NCBI GenBank assembly: GCA_030045215.1
Contig: JASIBJ010000223.1
Coordinates: forward strand, 1 to 7,531
Direction of reading: 5' to 3'
DNA from: Streptosporangiaceae bacterium
GTDB taxonomy: Bacteria > Actinomycetota > Actinomycetes > Streptosporangiales > Streptosporangiaceae
DNA length: 7,531 nucleotides
The notes under the pieces are model-generated. The model had not been told where the DNA came from. It worked only from the letters and a program-made list of their open reading frames with translations, and made no database searches. Positions 1 through 7,531 of this stretch are shown here, one piece after another; the stretch's first letter is position 1, and each line of letters begins with the position of its first letter. The position numbers and the translations under genes were made by a program.

Positions 1-1146
1 AGCGGCTGGAACCGCCCGAACCAGCAGGCGGTGGCCTGTTACAGCTTCGACGGCGTGACCTGGAAGTACGCGATGGCCGCGCCAGTGCTCCAGGGCACCG
101 ACCTGACGTCGGTGGGCGCCCAGGCGAACACCACCGGTGCCGGTTACCAAGTCGACTTCAACGTGAAGTCCGGGCCAGCCAGCCGCCTTGGCACCCTCAC
201 CAACACCATGGCCACCGACTACTACCCGAACAGCGGCACGCCAGGTACGGCCGATTACTTCCTGGCCCAGCTCGCAGTCGTTCTCGACGGCCAGATCCAG
301 TCCTCGCCTGTGGTGCAGGGCCAGATCACCACCTCCGGTGAAATCAGCGGGCCGTCTGACACGGGCTTCACCTCGGGCCAGGCGAACACCCTGGCCAACC
401 TGCTGAAGTACGGCCAGCTGCCGCTGTCCTTCAAGACGCTGGACAGCTCGTCCGTGTCACCGCAGCTCGGCTCGGCGCAGCTGTCGGCCGGACTCATCGC
501 CGGGCTCGTCGGCCTGCTCCTGGTCGTGATCTACTCGTTCATCTACTACCGCGGCCTGGCCGTGGTGTCGGTGTCGAGCCTGGCCACCGCGGCGGCAATT
601 TCCTACCTGGCGGTGGTTCTGCTCAGCCGGTACGAGAGCTTCAACCTGTCGCTCGCGGGCATCGCCGGACTGATCGTGGCGATCGGCATCACCGCCGACT
701 CGTTCGTGGTGTATTTCGAGCGATTGCGGGACGAGGTCAGAGAGGGCCGGTCGCTCCGGTCGGCGGTCGAGCGCGGCTGGACCAGGGCACGGCGGACGAT
801 CCTGGTTTCCGACACGGTGTCGTTCCTGGCCGCGTTGCTGCTGTACATTTTCGCGATCGGTGACGTCCGGCTGTTCGCGTTCACCCTCGGACTGACCACT
901 CTGGTGGACATCGTGGTGGTGTTCCTGTTCACCAAGCCGATGATCACGCTGCTGGCCCGGACGGAGTTCTACGGCCGGGGCCACAAGCTCTCCGGCCTGG
1001 ACCCGGCCCGGCTCGGGGCCAGGGCCCCGTGGCGAGGGTCGCGGCGGCCAGTTACCAGGCCGGCCCCCGGTACACCCGGCGGCGCCTCGGCCGTACCGCC
1101 CCGGGGGACGACCCCCGGATCCCCCGGCGCCCCGAAGGAGGCATGA
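1..1146 (+). CDS. secD: Protein translocase subunit SecD, C-terminal part (5' end outside window)
   Basis: SecD is an RND-like membrane subunit that works with SecF and the SecYEG channel, using the proton motive force to help pull exported proteins across the membrane. The frame is open from base 1, so about 381 C-terminal residues are visible and the first membrane segment and start are missing. Visible residues 1 to about 160 are the end of the large extracytoplasmic (P1) domain, including the family-like stretch LDGQIQSSPVVQGQITTSGE. Five membrane segments follow at roughly 163-183, 185-208, 217-240, 266-287 and 290-310. The fourth carries the conserved acidic site (ITADSFVVYFERLRDE; the Asp is visible residue 233), the counterpart of VDANVLIFERIREE in other SecD proteins. 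A Pro/Gly/Arg-rich cytoplasmic tail of about 55 residues ends the protein. The TGA stop lies inside the ATGA junction with secF, which suggests translational coupling. Identification is secure. Confidence 0.96.
   Translation, partial: SGWNRPNQQAVACYSFDGVTWKYAMAAPVLQGTDLTSVGAQANTTGAGYQVDFNVKSGPASRLGTLTNTMATDYYPNSGTPGTADYFLAQLAVVLDGQIQSSPVVQGQITTSGEISGPSDTGFTSGQANTLANLLKYGQLPLSFKTLDSSSVSPQLGSAQLSAGLIAGLVGLLLVVIYSFIYYRGLAVVSVSSLATAAAISYLAVVLLSRYESFNLSLAGIAGLIVAIGITADSFVVYFERLRDEVREGRSLRSAVERGWTRARRTILVSDTVSFLAALLLYIFAIGDVRLFAFTLGLTTLVDIVVVFLFTKPMITLLARTEFYGRGHKLSGLDPARLGARAPWRGSRRPVTRPAPGTPGGASAVPPRGTTPGSPGAPKEA
1134..1141 (+). promoter_or_regulatory. Ribosome binding site of secF
   Basis: GAAGGAGG lies at the very end of secD. 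Two consecutive in-frame ATG codons follow at 1143 and 1146. The spacing is 1 base to the first and 4 bases to the second, so the second ATG is the better start, though the difference is only one residue. Confidence 0.8.
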
Positions 1147-2429
1147 TGTCGCGGCTCGGCAACATTCCCGGCCGGCTATACCGCGGCGAGGTCTCCGTCG
1201 ACTTCGTGGGCCGCAAGCGACTCTGGTACTCGATCTCCGGGGCCATCCTGGTGATCAGCGTCGGCGCCCTGCTGATCTTCGGGCTGAATTTCAGCATCGA
1301 CTTCAAGGGCGGCACGCAGATCCAGTTTCCCGTGACCCACGGCGCGACCGCCACCAGCGTCGAGCAGACGGTCAAGGGCGCGGGCGGCGGCGCGGATGCC
1401 AGCGCCCAGGAGGTCAAGCCGTTCGACGGGACGCCGCCCTTCTGGCAGGTGCAGACCGGCCAGCTGACGTCAGGGCAGACCAGGGCGGTCGAGAACGCCA
1501 TCGTCAGCACCTACCACCCGCCGAAGGGCGCTACTGGCGTCTCGGTCACGACCGTCAGTGCGAGCTGGGGCTCGCAGATCTCGCAGAAGGCAGCGATCGC
1601 GCTCGTCGCCTTCATGATCGTGATCGTGCTGTACCTGTCGATCGCGTTCGAATGGCGGATGGCCGCGGCGGCGTTCGTCGCGTTGCTCCATGACATCGTG
1701 ATCACGATCGGCGTCTACGCGCTCGCCCACTTCCAGGTAAGCCCGGCCACCGTGATCGGCCTGCTGACGATCCTCGGCTACTCGCTCTACGACACCGTCG
1801 TCGTCTTCGACAAGGTCCGCGAGAATACCGCGCCCATCCTGGGCACGCGGAAGAGCAACTACAGCCAGGCGGCCAACCTGGCGCTGAACCAGACCCTGGT
1901 CCGGTCGATCAACACCTCGCTGATCGCGCTGCTGCCGGTGGCGGCGATTCTGGTCGTCGGCACCCTGCTGCTGGGCAACGGCGAGCTGAAAGACCTGTCC
2001 CTGGTGCTGTTCGTCGGCATGCTCTCCGGCACGTACTCCTCGATCTGCATCGCCACCCCGGTGCTGACTTCCCTTAAGGAGCGCGAGCCGCAGTACAAGC
2101 AGCTGGCCAAGCAGGTGGCACGGCAGGCAGCCGGCGGCCGCGCGGCGATCCGGCGGTCGGCGAAGGAGCAAGCGGCCGCCGCTGCGGGCAACGGCAGCAA
2201 GGCTGGCGCGACCGCGGCCATCGCGGATGTCGACGCCGAGCCCGCCGACGAGCCGGCCGTCGAGGAAGAGGACGCAACCCTGGCCGACCAGGTGCCGGCC
2301 AGCCAGACGGCGGTGCCGAGCGGTCAGCCCGCACGCAGCAGCGTGCGGCCGTCAGGCCAGCGCCAGCAGCCAACTCGGCGACCAGGCTCAAGCAACCGGC
2401 GACCGAGCGGTAAGAAGAAGCGGCGGTAG
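1146..2429 (+). CDS. secF: Protein translocase subunit SecF
   Basis: SecF is the partner of SecD in the Sec translocon accessory complex of the cytoplasmic membrane. The protein is 427 residues from the ATG at 1146 (428 from 1143). It shows the family layout. A first membrane segment at about 28-48 runs into the signature GLNFSIDFKGGTQIQF, followed by a small extracytoplasmic domain (about 50-148). Five more membrane segments lie near 150-169, 173-193, 200-221, 257-277 and 283-305. The functional Asp of segment 4 is present (GYSLYDTVVVFDKVREN, D216), as is the Arg after it (NQTLVRSINTS, R253), matching the D213/R247 pair of E. coli SecF. Residues from about 315 to the end are a long low-complexity cytoplasmic tail, Ala-rich, then acidic, then Arg/Lys-rich, ending SGKKKRR. 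Such tails are common in actinobacterial SecF. The gene overlaps secD by stop/start and ends with TAG. Confidence 0.97.
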   Translation: MSRLGNIPGRLYRGEVSVDFVGRKRLWYSISGAILVISVGALLIFGLNFSIDFKGGTQIQFPVTHGATATSVEQTVKGAGGGADASAQEVKPFDGTPPFWQVQTGQLTSGQTRAVENAIVSTYHPPKGATGVSVTTVSASWGSQISQKAAIALVAFMIVIVLYLSIAFEWRMAAAAFVALLHDIVITIGVYALAHFQVSPATVIGLLTILGYSLYDTVVVFDKVRENTAPILGTRKSNYSQAANLALNQTLVRSINTSLIALLPVAAILVVGTLLLGNGELKDLSLVLFVGMLSGTYSSICIATPVLTSLKEREPQYKQLAKQVARQAAGGRAAIRRSAKEQAAAAAGNGSKAGATAAIADVDAEPADEPAVEEEDATLADQVPASQTAVPSGQPARSSVRPSGQRQQPTRRPGSSNRRPSGKKKRR

Positions 2430-2473
2430 GCGGCCATGCCAGGGCTCGCGGCCAGGCCCAGGTCAGCCTCGGC

Positions 2474-2533
2474 GCGAGCGGGACGCGACGGGCCAGCCCC
2501 CGGGCGAGCGGGACGCGACGGGCCGGCCTCCCG
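2474..2533 (+). repeat. Two-copy 30-base tandem repeat in the secF-apt gap
   Basis: Copies lie at 2474-2503 and 2504-2533. The first 21 bases of each are identical (they begin GCGAGCGGGACGCGACGGGC), and the full 30-base units match at 27 positions. The unit is a multiple of three. In the frame continuing from secF each copy reads as a near-identical ten-residue Arg/Gly/Asp/Pro/Ala unit (RAGRDGPAPG, then RAGRDGPASR). The remaining bases of this 122-base gap contain no recognisable terminator or promoter. Confidence 0.85.
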
Positions 2534-2551
2534 GCGGGTGGCGGCTTTCCG

Positions 2552-3094
2552 GTGAGCGCGTCCGAGGCCGGGATCACCGACGTCGCCGGGTTGCTGCGAT
2601 CCCGGATCCGGGACATCCCGGACTACCCGCAGCCGGGGATTCTCTTCAAGGACATAACCCCGCTGCTCGCCGACGGCTTGGCATTCGCGGCCGTGGTCGC
2701 CGAGATGGCGGCCGGATACTCGGACGTCCACAAGGTGGCCGGCATCGAGGCCCGCGGCTTCATCCTCGCCGCCCCGGTGGCTCTTGAGCTCGCCGCCGGC
2801 TTCGTGCCGGTGCGCAAGCAGGGCAAGCTGCCGGCCCAGACCTACGCGGAGTCTTACTCGCTTGAGTACGGAACTGCGACGCTTGAGGTGCATAAAGATG
2901 CTTTTGCGCCGGGAGAGCGAGTACTCATAGTCGATGATGTCCTGGCCACGGGCGGCACCGCAGCGGCCACCGTTGAGCTAGTAAAACGCGCGGGAGCAAG
3001 GGTGGCAGGAATAGTGGTGCTGATGGAACTGGGATTCCTGTCTGGCCGCGAAAAGCTGCCAGATGTCCCGGTCCGCGCGCTCCTCGCCGTGTGA
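2552..3094 (+). CDS. apt: Adenine phosphoribosyltransferase
   Basis: This cytoplasmic enzyme joins adenine to PRPP, giving AMP and pyrophosphate, the one-step purine salvage route. The product is 180 residues, the usual family size. The N-terminal signature is clear (SRIRDIPDYPQPGILFKDIT, residues 17-36), as is the conserved KVAGIEARGFILAAP stretch (61-75). The PRPP-binding loop VLIVDDVLATGGT (124-136) is intact, with both acidic residues (D128, D129) and the following ATGGT. The start is a GTG with no strong ribosome binding site, but it overlaps the TGA of a frame running from secF (GTGA), so coupled initiation is plausible. No in-frame start lies upstream, and family alignment fits this one. 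Codon use changes sharply at about codon 99: by hand count 7 of 98 third positions are A/T before it, and 32 of 82 after. Apt sits between secF and relA in many actinobacteria. Confidence 0.96.
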   Translation: MSASEAGITDVAGLLRSRIRDIPDYPQPGILFKDITPLLADGLAFAAVVAEMAAGYSDVHKVAGIEARGFILAAPVALELAAGFVPVRKQGKLPAQTYAESYSLEYGTATLEVHKDAFAPGERVLIVDDVLATGGTAAATVELVKRAGARVAGIVVLMELGFLSGREKLPDVPVRALLAV

Positions 3095-3159
3095 CGCCAC
3101 GCACGGAGCCGGGCACTTCCTGAATCGTCCACCGATACACTCGATAGATAGACGGACGT

Positions 3160-3165
3160 GAGGAG
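3160..3165 (+). promoter_or_regulatory. Ribosome binding site of relA
   Basis: GAGGAG lies 5 bases before the GTG at 3171 and fixes that start. An ATG at 3169 overlaps it but is in another frame and gives only a short 73-codon frame. The 76-base apt-relA gap also contains an AT-richer stretch (GATACACTCGATAGATAGAC, 3134-3153) with a TACACT at 3136-3141 that could be a -10 element. I see no convincing -35, so a relA promoter here is possible but unproven. Confidence 0.75.
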
Positions 3166-3170
3166 CACAT

Positions 3171-5801
<2,631 letters not shown>

Positions 5802-5837
5802 CCCGATCTTTCGCCTCGGAGTCACGCTACGTATCGT

Positions 5838-5852
5838 CCGGTCGGCGACCGG
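5838..5852 (+). terminator. Short GC hairpin after relA, possible terminator
   Basis: CCGGTC (5838-5843) and GACCGG (5847-5852) form a perfect 6-bp stem with a GGC loop, 36 bases after the relA stop. There is no T-run after it. Actinobacterial terminators often lack one, but a stem this short also occurs by chance in GC-rich DNA. Confidence 0.3.
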
Positions 5853-5979
5853 CCCGTCGGCACCACCTCAACCCGGCCGCTCGCGCACTTGGGCGCTCGG
5901 CAATTACCTACCGCAAAAGGCCCACCATCCCATCAGCGCACACAGCCGCGAGGCGCAATTAAGTGCGGCCGCAGGGCCA

Positions 5980-6048
5980 CTTTTCATCGATTCGGTACGG
6001 TCGAGCAACCGTTTCATTGTGGTATGTCCGTACACAATCGATGAAAAG
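5980..6048. repeat. Long near-perfect inverted repeat (21-bp arms, 27-base loop)
   Basis: The left arm is 5980-6000 and the right arm 6028-6048. The outer 13 bases are perfectly complementary (CTTTTCATCGATT against AATCGATGAAAAG). Two mismatched positions follow, then six more perfect pairs (GTACGG against CCGTAC), so 19 of 21 positions pair. It lies between two convergent genes. A role as a two-way transcription stop is possible, but the T-run and A-run sit inside the stem in the orientation opposite to a normal terminator. It could instead be a protein binding site or a small mobile-element remnant. No target-site duplication is evident next to the arms. Confidence 0.85.
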
Positions 6049-6054
6049 ACGCAG

Positions 6055-6090
6055 TGTGACTAGAGCATGTAGTCATAAATATTAGTATTT
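6055..6090. repeat. Two adjacent AT-rich small stem-loops
   Basis: TGTGACTA (6055-6062) pairs with TAGTCATA (6070-6077), eight pairs including one G-T, around a 7-base loop. Directly next to it AAATA (6077-6081) pairs with TATTT (6086-6090) around TTAG. The pair starts 7 bases to the right of the larger inverted repeat, in the most AT-rich part of the window. The function is unknown, and they may simply be part of the termination zone between the convergent genes. Confidence 0.45.
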
Positions 6091-6186
6091 CCACCACCCA
6101 AACGCCGATGCAGGGGAGCGGCCGGGACGTGGGCTGGTGAGGGTGGGCCGACCGAGGCGGGCTGAGGCTGGCTGCGCGGTCCGGCG

Positions 6187-6267
6187 TCAGCCGGAGAGTT
6201 CCGCCAGCGTGCGCTCGGCCTCGGACAACCATGACCGCCGGGCGGCCAGGGCCTCCTGCGCCTTCTC
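6187..6267 (-). pseudogene. In-frame C-terminal continuation of the DUF349 gene beyond the amber codon
   Basis: Directly after the TAG the same frame reads EKAQEALAARR, then SWLSEAERTLAELSG, then TGA. Composition and heptad-like helix pattern match the part before the stop. With the amber codon read as an amino acid the protein would have 412 residues. This is best seen as the original end of the gene, cut off by a single base change (GAG, AAG or CAG to TAG each need only one). Confidence 0.7.
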
Positions 6268-7425
6268 CTAGGCCTTCTGGTCGCCGCTGGCCTCGGCCTT
6301 AGCGAGCTGGCCCTCCAGCTGCGTGATGGCGGCCTTGATCTGGTTCACGGTGCCCTTGGCCCGAGAGAGCGCCTCGGGATTGCTCCGGCGCCAGTGCGAG
6401 TCCTCGGCCTTGCGGAGCGCGTCCTCGACCCGGCGCAGGCCGCCCTCGAGCCGCTCATGGGATTCCCGCGGAACGGCGCCCGCCCGCTCCCAGCGCTCCT
6501 GGATGCTGCGCAGGGCACTCCTGGCCGCCCTGGCATCGGTTGCCGGCAGCAGCTTCTCCGCCTCGGCCAGGAGCTGCTCCTTGACCAGGGCGTGGTCGTG
6601 CAGCTCGCGGTCCTTGGCCTCCAGCACCTCCGCCCTGGCCTTGAAGAAGGCGTCCTGGGCCGTCTTGAACCTGGACCACAGCTCGTCCTCTGAGGCGCGG
6701 TCGGCCCGGCCCGCCTGCTTCCAGGACCGCATGAGCTCCCGGAAGGCGGTGGCGGTGGCGCTCCAGTCGGTCGAGGATGACAGTTCCTCGGCCTGGCGGA
6801 CCAGGTCCTCCTTGCGGCTCCTGATCCCTCCGCGCTCTTCCTCCAGGTTCGCGAAGTACTGTTTGCGGCGCTTAGCGAAGGCGTTACGCGCGGCCGACAG
6901 CCGCTTCCAGAGGGCGGCTTCCGTGGCCCGGTCGCCGCGCGGGGCGGCTTTCCAGTCCTCCAGCAGCTGGCGCATCCGCTCGCCGCTGGCCTTCCAGTGG
7001 GTGGCCTCCACGGCGAGCCGCTCGGCTTCGGCGACGATCCGCTCCTTGATCTCGTGCGCCTCGGTGCGGGCCTGGTCGCGGGCGGCTTTGTGCTCCTCGC
7101 GGCGATGCTCCACCGCCCCGTTGAGGTTCTCGAGCCGGCCCTTGAGGCCGTCGAGGTCGCCGATGACCTTGGCGTCACTCACCGCCACGATCAGCCTGCT
7201 GATGGTCGCCCGGGCATGGGCAGGAGACAGGTCCGTGGCCGTAATCCGCTGCTCGAGCAGGCTGACCTCGGTCTCAAGCGACTCGTACTTGCGCTTGAAG
7301 AAGGCCATCGCCTCCTCCGGGCTGCCTGCCTGCCAGGAGCCGATCTCACGCTCGCCATCGGCCGTGCGGCAATAGACGGTACCGTCCTCGGCTACCCGGC
7401 CCCACGGATCGCTTGCGGTACTCAC
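6268..7425 (-). CDS. DUF349 domain protein, apparently shortened by an amber codon
   Basis: This is a predicted cytoplasmic, highly charged, almost wholly helical protein of 385 residues and unknown function. The N-terminal 50 residues contain a small W/G/Y-rich segment and AFFKRKYESLETEVSLLEQRI, leading into long coiled coil. Three DUF349 repeats follow at roughly 122-195, 197-270 and 275-345, each with the pattern W(K/E)xA ... LW ... A.(A/D)AF. Family members sit next to relA and a peptidyl-prolyl isomerase in other actinomycetes, but I know of no established activity. The GTG start at 7425 is fixed by AGGAGGT 5 bases upstream. The frame ends at TAG (6270-6268) after ASGDQKA. The same frame continues without a stop for 26 more codons of Glu/Ala/Arg-rich helix to a TGA at 6189-6187. 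The amber codon is therefore probably a recent nonsense change, a sequence error, or a read-through point. Confidence 0.9.
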   Translation of the reverse strand: MSTASDPWGRVAEDGTVYCRTADGEREIGSWQAGSPEEAMAFFKRKYESLETEVSLLEQRITATDLSPAHARATISRLIVAVSDAKVIGDLDGLKGRLENLNGAVEHRREEHKAARDQARTEAHEIKERIVAEAERLAVEATHWKASGERMRQLLEDWKAAPRGDRATEAALWKRLSAARNAFAKRRKQYFANLEEERGGIRSRKEDLVRQAEELSSSTDWSATATAFRELMRSWKQAGRADRASEDELWSRFKTAQDAFFKARAEVLEAKDRELHDHALVKEQLLAEAEKLLPATDARAARSALRSIQERWERAGAVPRESHERLEGGLRRVEDALRKAEDSHWRRSNPEALSRAKGTVNQIKAAITQLEGQLAKAEASGDQKA

Positions 7426-7430
7426 CGCGT

Positions 7431-7437
7431 ACCTCCT
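7431..7437 (-). promoter_or_regulatory. Ribosome binding site of the DUF349 gene
   Basis: On the minus strand AGGAGGT precedes the GTG start at 7425 by 5 bases. This is a near-ideal site and decides the start. It lies about 28 bases after the isomerase stop codon, so the two genes probably share a transcript. Confidence 0.85.
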
Positions 7438-7443
7438 GCCCGG

Positions 7444-7470
7444 ACTTGATCAGAGATTAGCTGATCAAGT
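7444..7470 (-). repeat. Perfect 10-bp stem-loop over the isomerase stop codon
   Basis: On the plus strand ACTTGATCAG (7444-7453) and CTGATCAAGT (7461-7470) pair perfectly around the 7-base loop AGATTAG. The stop codon of the isomerase gene lies inside one arm. Read on the coding (minus) strand there is no T-run after the stem, so it is not a typical intrinsic terminator. It could dampen read-through into, or stabilise mRNA ends before, the DUF349 gene. A third copy of the CTTGATC element at 7474-7480 allows an alternative pairing. Confidence 0.75.
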
Positions 7471-7531
7471 CTTCTTGATCGTCACGCTGTTGATCTCGAC
7501 CTTCTCCTTTGGGTGACCGTCGCCCTGCCCG
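7465..7531 (-). CDS. Peptidyl-prolyl cis-trans isomerase (cyclophilin type), C-terminal end only
   Basis: Only the last 21 residues plus stop are inside the window; the gene runs out past the right edge. On the minus strand they read GQGDGHPKEKVEINSVTIKKT, then TGA. The pattern of a short Gly/Asp/Pro turn, then KEKVEI, SVTI and a basic end is the typical C-terminus of actinobacterial cyclophilin-type isomerases, which catalyse proline isomerisation in protein folding. The position upstream of a DUF349 gene next to relA fits the known gene order. Export or lipidation cannot be judged from this end. The call rests on a short stretch plus context. Confidence 0.7.
   Translation of the reverse strand, partial: GQGDGHPKEKVEINSVTIKKT

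Larger units (their letters stand above)
5802..6186. other. Gene-free region between convergent relA and DUF349 genes
   Basis: No credible coding sequence is seen on either strand. The centre (about 5900-6095) is clearly richer in A/T than the flanking genes. It carries the inverted repeat at 5980-6048 and the small stem-loops at 6055-6090 listed separately, and a perfect 10-base palindrome TGCGGCCGCA at 5964-5973. The stretch 6095-6186 returns to high GC. No tRNA-like cloverleaf or transposase remnant was recognised. Confidence 0.75.

Noticed and set aside
5964..5973. Perfect palindrome TGCGGCCGCA as a possible regulatory site
   Set aside because: Short GC palindromes are expected by chance in DNA of this composition, and nothing else nearby supports a function.
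5904..6017. 37-codon open frame on the minus strand starting ATGAAACGGTTG inside the inverted-repeat loop
   Set aside because: It has no clear ribosome binding site, its codon use does not match the genome and its product is not recognisable. It mostly follows from the inverted repeat and GC-rich flank.
5970..6054. CGCAG on both sides of the inverted repeat (5970-5974 and 6050-6054) as a target-site duplication
   Set aside because: The copies are not at equivalent distances from the arms (5 bases from the left arm, 1 base from the right), and five bases can match by chance.
6014..6232. 72-codon minus-strand open frame overlapping the end of the DUF349 region
   Set aside because: It overlaps the convincing in-frame continuation of the DUF349 gene in another frame, has low-complexity Pro/Arg/Ser composition, and no ribosome binding site was seen.
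6323..7375. Long 350-codon plus-strand open frame opposite the DUF349 gene
   Set aside because: It is the Ser/Arg-rich antisense shadow of the DUF349 gene, which has clear repeats and a strong ribosome binding site.

Overview
The window is high-GC DNA with strongly G/C-biased third codon positions and the gene order secD-secF-apt-relA, followed by convergent genes for a DUF349 protein and a cyclophilin-type peptidyl-prolyl isomerase. This is a conserved block of actinomycete chromosomes (Actinomycetota, streptomycete-like gene order). I cannot place the organism more precisely. It is core genome: I see no transposase, phage gene, CRISPR array, rRNA or tRNA.

Layout. Bases 1-1146 (+) hold the C-terminal two thirds of SecD, whose start lies outside the window. 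SecF (1146-2429, +) follows with an ATGA stop/start junction and a strong ribosome binding site. A 122-base gap with a 30-base tandem repeat leads to apt (2552-3094, +), whose GTG start overlaps the stop of a frame running down from secF. A 76-base gap with a good ribosome binding site leads to relA (3171-5801, +), a full-length bifunctional (p)ppGpp synthetase/hydrolase. Between relA and the next gene lies a gene-free stretch of about 385-466 bases, AT-rich in its centre, with a long near-perfect inverted repeat (5980-6048) and two further small stem-loops. On the minus strand, a DUF349 protein gene (7425-6268) ends at an amber codon that looks premature, because convincing protein sequence continues in frame to 6187. 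Upstream of it, at the right edge, are the last 21 codons of a peptidyl-prolyl isomerase gene (minus, 7465 to beyond 7531).

How the genes fit together. SecD and SecF form the proton-motive-force-linked part of the Sec export machinery. Apt salvages adenine to AMP, and Rel makes and degrades the alarmone (p)ppGpp, so purine supply and the stringent response sit side by side, probably partly co-transcribed. The DUF349 protein is a coiled-coil protein of unknown function and the isomerase is a folding catalyst. They appear to form a separate operon transcribed towards relA.

I found no new multi-gene system. The points most worth a second look are the in-frame amber codon in the DUF349 gene, the 21-bp-arm inverted repeat after relA, the sharp change in codon use halfway through apt, and alternative hairpins over the isomerase stop codon.
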